Part shown: piece by piece, positions 1 through 8,458 of the stretch
Layout of the letters: each line of letters begins with the position of its first letter
Position numbering within the stretch: position 1 is the stretch's first letter
NCBI GenBank assembly: GCA_007127235.1
Contig: SKZT01000078.1
Coordinates: 1 to 34,743 of the forward strand
Source of the DNA: Desulfobacteraceae bacterium
GTDB lineage: Bacteria; Desulfobacterota; Desulfobacteria; Desulfobacterales; SKZT01
DNA length: 34,743 nt
Direction: 5' to 3'
Made by a program: the position numbers and the translations under genes
The notes under the pieces: model-generated
What the model was told of the DNA's origin: nothing
Seen by the model: only the letters and a program-made list of their open reading frames with translations
Databases searched by the model: none

Positions 1-40
1 ACCTGAAACCTGAAACCTGAAACCTGACACCCGAAACCAA
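1..40. repeat. Short tandem heptamer repeat (ACCTGAA)n, degenerate at the right end, truncated by the window edge
   Basis: acctgaa acctgaa acctgaa acctgac acccgaa acc read directly. Confidence 0.8.
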
Positions 41-272
41 ATTTCCTGGCACTTAATTTTCGGAACAGATTCGAGAGGATAAAACAGATCCCAAAACTGG
101 GTGATTTTCATCACCCCAGGTAAAAACTGGAGTGATTAAACTTTTTGCAGATTTTCTTATGTTTTCCCATATGCGGTGTTTACTGAGCAGTCCTTTTAGG
201 GATATTCTTTCATTCTGTAATAAGCGGAAGTGAATCGTGGTTTTTGTGTTCTTAGAAAAGGAGGTAAAACGC

Positions 273-1130
273 ATGAAGGAGATAGAGCAAATTCATGTGC
301 CTTATATGTGGCGGGGATTGCCCCTATCGAAAATGCATGGGACAATCATGGTGATAGGGGAGACAGACACGGGGAAGTCAACTTTTTGCCGCTGGCTGGT
401 CGAGGGGCTCGCTGAGAGCAGCCGCACAGCTTGGTTGGACTGCGATATGGGCCAGTCCACTCTTGGGGTTCCATCAACGATGAATCTCGGATTTTCAGGG
501 ACAAATGGTACCACGCATTCGACAACGGGCTTTTTTGTAGGCAAAACTTCACCTGTGGGGCACATGCTGCCTACTGTGGTTGGAGCAAGACTTCTTTTGG
601 GAGAGGCTCAGCGTCATGGGGTGCAAAACGTGGTTGTGGACACATCGGGTCTTGTTTCTCGCCGAGCCGGCGGCGGTGCTTTGAAGGAATGGAAGATGGA
701 GCTTCTTCGTCCTTGCTGGATTGTGGCTCTTGCCCGCGGCAGGGAGCTGGAGCACATCATCGCTCCTCTGCATAAAAGTGAAATGCCCCGCCTTTTCATG
801 CTGCCTCCTTCCCCCAGAGTGGTGGCGCGAAGCAGGATGGAGCGGGCAAGTTTAAGGCAGGAGAGGTTCCACAATTATTTCAGTCAGGCCCGTACCTGGA
901 CGATTGCTCTGAATAGTATTCCGGTTTTCGGTCTGCAAAAAGCGAAACAGTACCAGCTGGCGGGCCTTCTTGATGGTTCGGGTTTGCTTGTGAGCCTTTG
1001 CATCGTTATGCGAACGGCGGCATCGGTTTTGGAAATATTAGCTCCGGAGCACGATCCGGGGCAAGTCCGGGCAGTACGTATCGGAAACATGAGAGTGGAG
1101 CCGGAAAGCGGAATGGAAGTGAAAAGCTGA
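273..1130 (+). CDS. Clp1-family-like P-loop polynucleotide kinase/ATPase
   Basis: Walker A GETDTGKST followed by LDCDMGQSTLGVPS (Clp1/Grc3-type D-x-D-x-G-Q). ORF track starts at 237, but ATG at 273 has an aaaggagg SD sequence just upstream. Confidence 0.6.
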   Translation: MKEIEQIHVPYMWRGLPLSKMHGTIMVIGETDTGKSTFCRWLVEGLAESSRTAWLDCDMGQSTLGVPSTMNLGFSGTNGTTHSTTGFFVGKTSPVGHMLPTVVGARLLLGEAQRHGVQNVVVDTSGLVSRRAGGGALKEWKMELLRPCWIVALARGRELEHIIAPLHKSEMPRLFMLPPSPRVVARSRMERASLRQERFHNYFSQARTWTIALNSIPVFGLQKAKQYQLAGLLDGSGLLVSLCIVMRTAASVLEILAPEHDPGQVRAVRIGNMRVEPESGMEVKS

Positions 1131-1180
1131 ATTCAGCATGGGGGGCGGGCATAGGCGCTAACCTAAGAGATGTTGTAGCA

Positions 1181-1258
1181 AGTCCCCTTTGGCAAAGGGG
1201 GATTTAAAAAAGCTTCAAATCCCCCCTGTCCCCCCTTTGGCAATTAAAGGGGGGAACG
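1181..1258. repeat. Compound palindromic intergenic repeat (C-run/G-run hairpins)
   Basis: ccccttt-ggc-aaaggggg, aaatcccccc and ccccccttt-ggcaatt-aaagggggg arms; non-coding gap between convergent genes. Confidence 0.65.
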
Positions 1259-1282
1259 TTTGCGATCACCTTTCTTTTACGT

Positions 1283-1564
1283 TCAAACTATTTCAAATAC
1301 CGCATTTGAAATACGTTCTTCCTTGCAGACCGGACATCGGCTGGGGGGATGGTAGCGTTTTCTGTCCTTGAATCTGAATCCACAGGAGAGACAGGCGTAA
1401 GGGTTTATTTTCAGCCTGTTTCCTTTTGCTTTCGCACTTTTTTCAATGTGGGAAAGATGCTGGTAGACTTCCTTTTCCTTGACACCTGCCAGACGTGAAA
1501 GTTCCAGGGCGGTCAGAGATCTTTTTTCCAGAAGACCCGTGATAACCATCCGGGTTGTTGCCAT
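1283..1564 (-). CDS. Small HTH + zinc-ribbon predicted transcriptional regulator (COG3357-like)
   Basis: N-terminal wHTH-like LTALELSRLAGVKEKEVYQHLSHIEKS followed by CLSCGFRF...CPVC zinc ribbon. Confidence 0.6.
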   Translation of the reverse strand: MATTRMVITGLLEKRSLTALELSRLAGVKEKEVYQHLSHIEKSAKAKGNRLKINPYACLSCGFRFKDRKRYHPPSRCPVCKEERISNAVFEIV

Positions 1565-1596
1565 AACAGTTAACCTTTGGGTTTTGCTAAAGGGGT

Positions 1597-1974
1597 TTAT
1601 CGTCCGGGGATTATTATCCTTGAATCTCTTTGGTTTTCTGACGAAGCTATGGATGATTGATTTTCCTGTTGGTATTTTCGGATTTCTTCCTGAATTTTTT
1701 CCATAGCCTGAACCATAGCCTCAGGGTAATTTTGAATTGCCTCTGGAAGATCCTGGGCCGAAATCATGGTTGAAATGGGTATAGGTCCCGCCTCGGACAT
1801 GAGGTTGGCCTGCCCCACAAAAATAATGCTACGTGTTTTGTCAATGGTTCCATCCTGGTTGACAGGGGTCAGCCGGCGAATTGTGGCCAGTTTCATATCG
1901 GTGAAATATTCTTCCTGATAAAGATTTTCTTTTTCTACTTTAAATTCTGGTCGTTGCATTGTTTCTCCGATCAT
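1597..1974 (-). CDS. Hypothetical protein, 125 aa
   Basis: Intact ORF in the same orientation as the upstream regulator; no family recognised. Confidence 0.55.
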   Translation of the reverse strand: MIGETMQRPEFKVEKENLYQEEYFTDMKLATIRRLTPVNQDGTIDKTRSIIFVGQANLMSEAGPIPISTMISAQDLPEAIQNYPEAMVQAMEKIQEEIRKYQQENQSSIASSENQRDSRIIIPGR

Positions 1975-2170
1975 TGGAATTTTTAAATGGTGGTCAATTA
2001 ATTTTATTTGCCTTTTATTAATCTAAAGAGAATATCAGAAATGTAAAGGAACATAAAGAAAAAGTTTCTTTTGAAATGTTTCTCAGTCATGATATTAATA
2101 ATAGTAAACATGGAAAACTAAAAAGTTATCTTCAAGACAGAAAAAAAAACCAGCTTAGAGGGGAGCATGA

Positions 2171-3322
2171 ATGAACATTCTTCATATTTTGCAAAACAAG
2201 GATAAAAACTCAGCTCTTTTTCGCAGCCTGGTAAAAGGTCTTGAAGAAAATTCTTTGAATCAATCCATTTGTTACCTCAAAGGAAAGGACGACGGCAACA
2301 GCCCCTTTGAAATTGCTGGCCTGAAAATATTCACCCAGGGCAGGGAAACTCCGAAAATGTTTTCTCCATTCTTGGTAAGTCGAATTGCAAAAATTATCAA
2401 AGATTGTGATATTGATCTCGTGCACTGCCAAAGACATAAACCAACCGTATATGGCACACTGGCAGCGTGGATGGTTGGCGAACAGGTAAAAGTTGTTACC
2501 ACGGTTCATGGTAGAAAACGGACACGAGGTTTTACCAGAAAATTGACCAATCGATTTATTTTTAAACGGATTTCAAAGATCATTGCAGTTTCTGCGGCGG
2601 TTGGAAAAGATGTGGTCCAATCAAACCCAAGCTTGAACCCTGATAAGGTGGTGACAATTTATAACGGAATCGATGCTGAAAAGTTTTTGCTTTCCGGTGT
2701 GTCCGAAGAAACTGCCAAAAAACATCTGGGAATAGCACAAAACCCGGGCATTGTATTTGGCACTGCGGGACGTTTGGCACCGGTGAAAGGTCATGATGTT
2801 TTATTGCGGGCATTTTCAAAATTGCTTCGAAAACATCCCCATAGCTTGCTGCTGATCGCCGGAGCAGGATCGCTGGAGCAGGAATTGAAAAAGTTGTCGG
2901 AAATGTTGGCCATTCAAAATCGGGTCATCTTTTTGGGATATCGAAAAGATATCCAGTTTTTACTCAGAGCCTTGGACTGTTTTGTGCTGCCTTCCTTATC
3001 CGAGGGACATCCCTTGGCGCTTTTGGAAGCGATGGCTGCCGAAAATATGGTGATTGCTTCTCAGGTCGGAGGTGTTCCTGAAATTTTGTCCGTTTCCGGG
3101 CCTGGTATTATGGTTCCTCCTGGCTGTGTGGAATCCCTGGCGGAGGCCATGGAAAAAGTGTGCCAGATGACTGGTGATGAGCGATCTGCTCAAGGTGAAA
3201 TGCTCAGGCAGCGAGTTGTTGAAAATTATACCGTCAATAAAATGGTGTCCGCCGTGGCATGTTTGTACCGGGAGGTGATTGGTGAAAAATGCTGTAGCCT
3301 CTCGAAATGTTCGGGCAATTGA
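2171..3322 (+). CDS. Glycosyltransferase family 4 (GT-B fold)
   Basis: VVTTVHGRKRTRGFTRKLTNRF, TIYNGID, GTAGRLAPVKGHDVLLRAF, LPSLSEGHPLALLEAMA motifs. Confidence 0.9.
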   Translation: MNILHILQNKDKNSALFRSLVKGLEENSLNQSICYLKGKDDGNSPFEIAGLKIFTQGRETPKMFSPFLVSRIAKIIKDCDIDLVHCQRHKPTVYGTLAAWMVGEQVKVVTTVHGRKRTRGFTRKLTNRFIFKRISKIIAVSAAVGKDVVQSNPSLNPDKVVTIYNGIDAEKFLLSGVSEETAKKHLGIAQNPGIVFGTAGRLAPVKGHDVLLRAFSKLLRKHPHSLLLIAGAGSLEQELKKLSEMLAIQNRVIFLGYRKDIQFLLRALDCFVLPSLSEGHPLALLEAMAAENMVIASQVGGVPEILSVSGPGIMVPPGCVESLAEAMEKVCQMTGDERSAQGEMLRQRVVENYTVNKMVSAVACLYREVIGEKCCSLSKCSGN

Positions 3323-3344
3323 TTCCCCCCTGGAAAATGACCAT

Positions 3345-4175
3345 ATGAAAGAAGGAAAAATGTATCAAGAAACAACTGAAAAACAAGATAATGAAGGACG
3401 CCTGACTGGAAAGCAGCATTGGGAAAACCGTTGGGAAAGGGTTAAACTTCCGGCGATTATTGAACCTGATACACCTAATGCCGTTGCCAAAGAGATTCTA
3501 AAGATATGGGATCAATATTTTCCTGAACCAGAACCTGATGAAGCGTTCCATGTCCTTGAAATTGGCGGGGCCCCTGGTCCCTTTCTGGCCAATATGGCTA
3601 AATACCGGGGTTATCAAGCCTCTGCCATTGATTATTCTGATGTGGGTTGTGAAAAAATGGAAGAAAATTTCAACCTTCTGGATCTTGACGTAATTATATA
3701 CCGCCGGGATCTTTTTGATGACCTGACAGATCTTCCACGGTTCGATCTGGTGTTTTCCATGGGATTTATCGAGCATTTCGATGATTTAGACGACGTGGTC
3801 GGAAGGCATGTGAATCTTGTAAGAAAAGGTGGCATGATGGTTTTGGGGGTTCCCAATTTCAGGGGAATCAGCCATAAGGTTTTAAGCCGCCTTACCCCCC
3901 GCTTAATTTCCATGCACAATCTTGAAGCAATGGATATAAATCGATGGGATTCTTTTGAATCCCTGTACGGTCTTGAGCCTCTGTTCAAAGGATACATCGG
4001 AGGATTTGAACCTAAAAACTTCCGAAGGTGTGAAAATAAGACTCTGAAAAACCAGACTATTCGATTGTTTTTCAAAACGGTGAGGTTTTTGGTTACAGAT
4101 CCGTTTCCGTTTTTAAGAAGTTATAATTCTGTAAACTGGAGTGCATACTTGTTAGGCGTGTATCGGTGTCCCTGA
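3345..4175 (+). CDS. Class I SAM-dependent methyltransferase
   Basis: VLEIGGAPGPFLANMA motif I, FDLVFSMGFIEHFDD, LVRKGGMMVLGVPN. ORF track starts at TTG 3279, which overlaps the upstream gene; ATG 3345 preferred. Confidence 0.85.
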   Translation: MKEGKMYQETTEKQDNEGRLTGKQHWENRWERVKLPAIIEPDTPNAVAKEILKIWDQYFPEPEPDEAFHVLEIGGAPGPFLANMAKYRGYQASAIDYSDVGCEKMEENFNLLDLDVIIYRRDLFDDLTDLPRFDLVFSMGFIEHFDDLDDVVGRHVNLVRKGGMMVLGVPNFRGISHKVLSRLTPRLISMHNLEAMDINRWDSFESLYGLEPLFKGYIGGFEPKNFRRCENKTLKNQTIRLFFKTVRFLVTDPFPFLRSYNSVNWSAYLLGVYRCP

Positions 4176-4187
4176 TGTATTCGGAAA

Positions 4188-4222
4188 AGTGCAAAAGCAC
4201 AGCTTTTGCACTCCATATTTTT
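4188..4222 (+). terminator. Rho-independent-type terminator
   Basis: Perfect 11-bp stem AGTGCAAAAGC-aca-GCTTTTGCACT followed by ccatatttttt, just after the methyltransferase stop. Confidence 0.8.
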
Positions 4223-4272
4223 TCAAAACCCGGTTATTTTTTAATGTGTTTTAAAAATAATGGCTCAACTGT

Positions 4273-4824
4273 TTATAATACGCATTCTTTCATGGTTTCT
4301 TTAATATCCTCGTAAACATCGGAGAATTTTACCAGGCCGACGATTTCATCCCCATCATATACGAAAAGAGAATCATAACGGCCCATGACGAACCAGTTGA
4401 ATGCTTTAATGAGCCTGTCATCTCTTTGAACCGCCTGGCGGTCTGGTGAAGCCTTCACAAAATCTTTAATTTTGATATCCTTTGCTTTTTTGCAAAGGTC
4501 GGCAAAAGGAGTCTGCCATAATCGATATTGCTGCCGAATCGCTTTAAGAGCATAGCTGAGTCCGGAAGAGGGAAGTTTTTCCTCTGCCTCAATCTGATCA
4601 TAACTGGGTTCTAATCCGCGCAGCATATCAAAAGGAGAGACTTTGCCCACCACTTTGCCGTTGTTATCTTCAACCAGCAAAATTCTTTGCTTGTTTTTAC
4701 CCACCAGATATTTTTCCTGAGCATCTTCCAAAGCCATGAGGGCTTCATAAAAAGTGGCTTGGTTTGAAATTTTAGGAAATTCACCAACCGGAACCATAAA
4801 ATCCCGCACGTGCATTTTTTTCAT
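4273..4824 (-). CDS. CBS-domain protein (two CBS motifs)
   Basis: VRDFMVPVGEFPKISNQATFYEALMALEDA...ILLVEDNNGKVVGKVSPFDML and the C-terminal LFVYDGDEIVGLVKFSDVYEDI. Confidence 0.8.
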   Translation of the reverse strand: MKKMHVRDFMVPVGEFPKISNQATFYEALMALEDAQEKYLVGKNKQRILLVEDNNGKVVGKVSPFDMLRGLEPSYDQIEAEEKLPSSGLSYALKAIRQQYRLWQTPFADLCKKAKDIKIKDFVKASPDRQAVQRDDRLIKAFNWFVMGRYDSLFVYDGDEIVGLVKFSDVYEDIKETMKECVL

Positions 4825-4861
4825 GTTTAATTCTCCTGAGACAATAATATTTCAGCACTTT

Positions 4862-5239
4862 TCAATTCCAATAAACAAGCCGATCCAAAGGGTTTTGAGC
4901 CCGAATTTCAACTTCATCAGCCACAATTTGTGAAAAATCTTTCCACGGGTTCAGGTAGGGATTTACCAGCTCGGATATTCGCCGGTAAAAGGGATTGCGA
5001 TTGAGACCAGGGCAGCCACAGGCTTCGACTTTTGGAATATAATGCCCTTCGTTGAACATTCTGAGTGAACACAAATTAAATTCTTTGTCCATCAACACTA
5101 CAGCGGCTCCATGAGGCGGACGGCGGTGTATTGTGTCGATGACCCATCCTCTTTTAACTGACGTCAGCAGGCTGTCTTCTCCACCAAAATGCGTATCCGA
5201 AAGGCACACATAGCCAATGTCACGTTTGGTCTCAACCAT
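4862..5239 (-). CDS. Short metallophosphoesterase-like protein, possibly an internally deleted remnant
   Basis: N-terminal YVCLSDTHFGGEDSLL (D-x-H motif I of calcineurin-like phosphoesterases) joined directly to a different segment; the GNHD and later HxH motifs are missing. Confidence 0.45.
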   Translation of the reverse strand: MVETKRDIGYVCLSDTHFGGEDSLLTSVKRGWVIDTIHRRPPHGAAVVLMDKEFNLCSLRMFNEGHYIPKVEACGCPGLNRNPFYRRISELVNPYLNPWKDFSQIVADEVEIRAQNPLDRLVYWN

Positions 5240-5337
5240 GGAAACCTCCCTTTATTTTTTGGATTAAGATCAGAATAAGGATAGGCTGTTTTCGTAATAA
5301 TAACATTAAAAAAGCCTCCAACGCCACCGAATTAGCA

Positions 5338-5466
5338 GTGCCTGTCCGGAAACGTCTATACTCCCTCTCCCTTTGGGGGAGGGCCGGGGTGGGGTGAATG
5401 ATATCAGGAGGTTATCTTTCCCTCCCCCAGCCCCTCCCAGAGGGAGAGGAGTTTCCGGAAAGGCAC
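5338..5466. mobile_element. MITE-like non-autonomous palindromic element
   Basis: Terminal inverted repeats GTGCCTGTCCGGAAAC / GTTTCCGGAAAGGCAC (one mismatch), GC-rich internal palindrome, flanked by direct repeats gaattag (5329-5335 and 5467-5473). Confidence 0.65.
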
Positions 5467-5495
5467 GAATTAGAAAAAACGAAAGCGATATGCAC

Positions 5496-6452
5496 CTATA
5501 ACCTTTTTAATGCACGTTTTCTAAAATGATGGGCGACAAAGGTATCCATAAACATTTGGGTCATATGAAAAGCGATGGGGGGAATCATGGCCAGGGGAAA
5601 GTCACCGGCGAAGTAACCGGCCCAGACGAGATAGGAAACCGTAAGGGTTTTCTGTGAGTTGTGGATGGTAAATGCTGAAGTGGAGGCCGGATCCAGGCTG
5701 ATAATTTTGGAAATGGCGTAGTTCATCATTAAAATCAACACCCTTAATCCGATCATGAACCCGAAAACAGAAACGATGATCATCCCGGCATTGAGGATTT
5801 GATGAATCGAAGCTGACACTGCATTGAAAATAATCAGCAGAACGATGCACTGGGAAAAGACAGAAAATGCCTTTTGATAGGGAACAATGAGTTCTTTGAG
5901 CCTTGGGCGCATCAGTTGGCCAATTACAGTGGGAAGAAGCACAGTAACCGTCAGGCTGCTTAGGATTCCGAATACCGGCAGGTCGATGGTCTGGCCGAAC
6001 TGTAGCAGAATTTGCAGAAGGAAGGGAATGGTCAGCAAAGCCACGAAGTTGCTGAGTATACAGATGAACAGGCTCAGAGGTACGTTTCCCAGGGCAATGG
6101 TGGTCATTACAGTGCCTGAAGCTACTGTCACCGGTGCCACTGCAATGATTACCGATCCGACAACCAGGTCCGGTCTTTCGGGAAAGGCCAAGGTAGCCAG
6201 GAAAAAAGTCATGAACGGAATAAAAATCAGAGAGGACACCAGTGATGCCATCAGAACCCGCACATTGGTAAGCTGTTCTATAACTGTGTTGGTATCTATG
6301 GAAAGTCCTGTGATAAAAAATGTGACAAAGATGCCTGCATTTAAAATTCTGTATTTTTTTATCACTGGCCCCAGTGCCGGAAAGATAACTGCCAGTGCCA
6401 CCACCAGTGCAATGCCGATAAAAAACCATTGTTTGTGTAAAAAATTAACCAT
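5496..6452 (-). CDS. Bile acid:sodium symporter (BASS/SBF-like) family transporter
   Basis: Multi-TM protein with GLSIDTNTVIEQLTNVRVLMASLVSS, VAPVTVASGTVMTTIALGNVPLS, FTIHNSQKTLTVSYLVW. Confidence 0.75.
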   Translation of the reverse strand: MVNFLHKQWFFIGIALVVALAVIFPALGPVIKKYRILNAGIFVTFFITGLSIDTNTVIEQLTNVRVLMASLVSSLIFIPFMTFFLATLAFPERPDLVVGSVIIAVAPVTVASGTVMTTIALGNVPLSLFICILSNFVALLTIPFLLQILLQFGQTIDLPVFGILSSLTVTVLLPTVIGQLMRPRLKELIVPYQKAFSVFSQCIVLLIIFNAVSASIHQILNAGMIIVSVFGFMIGLRVLILMMNYAISKIISLDPASTSAFTIHNSQKTLTVSYLVWAGYFAGDFPLAMIPPIAFHMTQMFMDTFVAHHFRKRALKRL

Positions 6453-7692
6453 ATCTGCAATTTAGTTTTTTGCCGATTAGTTCATAAGCGGCGCAGAGAG
6501 CCATGGGAAACCAGAAAAAGATCCAGAAAGGTTTGGGATGCTGGATTAAAACATTGCCGTCGGTAAAAATACAAAAAGCGCCGAAAAACAGTGAGCAGGT
6601 TATAAAAAATTGTTCAGGAAGCTTTTCAATGGCCAGTGATCTGTAAATGGCATATCCAATGAGTATAAGCTGAATAGCCAAACCGGCAATCCCTCCGTAG
6701 TAGAAAGTGGCCACATAGACGCTATGTGGATGCAAAAAAGTCTGACCATCGGACATAATGGTAGTTGTGTCCGCATTCAGTCCATGTCCGAAAAAGGGCC
6801 TTAATGCAATGACCTCTAAAAATTTTTCCCACATTTCAAGACGGTAGGACGCGCCGCGTTCAATAAAAAAATATCTGAAAAATTCCGGAAAAGACAAAAA
6901 TATAACAACAGTTGCCGTCAGGATAAACATAAAAAGAATACCGAATTTGCCCAAAATGCTTTTTTTGAACCCTGATCGAAAAATGAGGATAAGCTGCCAG
7001 ATAAAAAGGGTTAGTATCATGGCAAAGATCGGCCCCCTGGCCTGGGAAAGCATCATGTATGAAAACAGAGGGATCAAAAGGGCCGCATGGAGCCATCGGG
7101 CTTTTTCGGCTGATTGATGATGTAATAAATACAGGCAGCCTAGAAAGCAGATACCATAAATAGATGATGTTCTGATGGGGTTGTAAAGGACTCCATAACC
7201 GGAAAGACGATGTTCGGGAAAAGGATGGTGAAGATAAAAATATATGGAATAGACAACCGATACAATAGCCGCTATCCAGCAGAAAACGGTTAAGAGTCGC
7301 TTTAGAAAATCCGGATACGTGTGAACCAGATAAATGGTGGTTGCAATAAATCCTAAAATATATATAACCCTTCTGGCATAGTTATATATTTCTTTGCTTT
7401 CAAAATTTTCCGACCAAAAAAGCGTTGCCCAAAGGTAAACGAGAAACAGGGCGCAGAGTATGAAAACTTTACTGGTAAAAAGGATTCTGACATTGACTTT
7501 TTTTAATACCACCATTCCAAGAAAAGGAAACGCAAGTGTGATATAAAAAAAATTGCTTAGAAATGTACTTGATGGAAAAAAGAAAAAGCCTGCGAAAAAC
7601 AGGCAGTATAAACCAGGGAAAAGGTTTTTTTTTAATGTTTCAGGAATCATTTGCATTCCTGATAACAGATAGTTCCGGATAGCGGGTTTCAT
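6445..7692 (-). CDS. O-antigen ligase/polymerase-like membrane protein
   Basis: Multi-TM with Wzy_C-type loop GRGASYRLEMWEKFLEVIALRPFFGHGLNADTT and HPHSVYVATFYYGGIAGL; start moved to internal Met (7692) from the 7800 ORF start. Confidence 0.8.
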   Translation of the reverse strand: MKPAIRNYLLSGMQMIPETLKKNLFPGLYCLFFAGFFFFPSSTFLSNFFYITLAFPFLGMVVLKKVNVRILFTSKVFILCALFLVYLWATLFWSENFESKEIYNYARRVIYILGFIATTIYLVHTYPDFLKRLLTVFCWIAAIVSVVYSIYFYLHHPFPEHRLSGYGVLYNPIRTSSIYGICFLGCLYLLHHQSAEKARWLHAALLIPLFSYMMLSQARGPIFAMILTLFIWQLILIFRSGFKKSILGKFGILFMFILTATVVIFLSFPEFFRYFFIERGASYRLEMWEKFLEVIALRPFFGHGLNADTTTIMSDGQTFLHPHSVYVATFYYGGIAGLAIQLILIGYAIYRSLAIEKLPEQFFITCSLFFGAFCIFTDGNVLIQHPKPFWIFFWFPMALCAAYELIGKKLNCRYG

Positions 7693-8458
7693 ATTTTTTT
7701 TGTTTTCTGTTGATATGCTTTTCCAAGCTTTTTTCCAACCCCGGAGGGTATATCCTTCTGCGCATAAAATAATGGTTGGCAAGGGAGTCGGCAAATTCAT
7801 CCCCCATTTGAAATTCTATGGCCGAGAGGATAAATCTGGCCAGATCTCTACCCTGCTTCCTACCGGAACCCGACCTTTCAATATGATCCAGATCGGTGAG
7901 AACAATTCGGTTTGTTTTTAAGGGCAGCCATAAAAAATTGCTCCATTTCAGATCTCCATGAACAAAACCGGCATTGTGAAGGTTGGCAACCACCCGGGCT
8001 GCTTCTCTGAGCAATTGTGCCAACAGGTCATCGAAGATCGAATCCTTTTCCATAGCGGCCTTACCGAGATTGGTGCTTTCTTCCCATTTCGTGACCAGAA
8101 ATGTACGTTTGGTAAAAGGCCCATTTTTCAATTCAAGATAAAGTAATGGCTTGGTAATGGGAAAATTTTTTTTAAGCAATGAGAGGCTGTGTTTCCAGAC
8201 TTTTTTGCCTCGGGAAGGACGAAAAGGCGATAATAATTGCTTTTTGACTATATAAGTGTGATCATGAATACAAACGTCACCCCAGGGGGCAAGAGCTGTT
8301 CTGACGGTGCGCTTTATACTGCTTTCCTTGACAACTTTCACGGCAGAATCCACGGCATTTTCAACAACTCCGAACCATCGAATTGGTGAAAGTTTAAGTT
8401 TCGTTTCCCTTATAAGGCAAATAACTTTTGGTTTGTCAAAATTTTTGGTGGGTATCAT
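7640..8458 (-). CDS. InaA/RfaY-like lipopolysaccharide kinase family protein
   Basis: GFVHGDLKWSNFLW catalytic loop and IVLTDLDHIE metal-binding motif. Confidence 0.7.
   Translation of the reverse strand: MIPTKNFDKPKVICLIRETKLKLSPIRWFGVVENAVDSAVKVVKESSIKRTVRTALAPWGDVCIHDHTYIVKKQLLSPFRPSRGKKVWKHSLSLLKKNFPITKPLLYLELKNGPFTKRTFLVTKWEESTNLGKAAMEKDSIFDDLLAQLLREAARVVANLHNAGFVHGDLKWSNFLWLPLKTNRIVLTDLDHIERSGSGRKQGRDLARFILSAIEFQMGDEFADSLANHYFMRRRIYPPGLEKSLEKHINRKQKKYETRYPELSVIRNANDS

Noticed and set aside
1-40. CRISPR-like array at the left edge
   Set aside because: 7-bp period with no spacers; a simple tandem repeat.
5602-6429. 275-aa minus-strand ORF in another frame of the transporter gene
   Set aside because: Cys/His/Ser-rich out-of-frame translation of a clear BASS-family gene; no coherent domain.
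5887-6465. 192-aa plus-strand ORF antisense to the transporter
   Set aside because: Antisense shadow ORF with low-complexity R/T/V composition.
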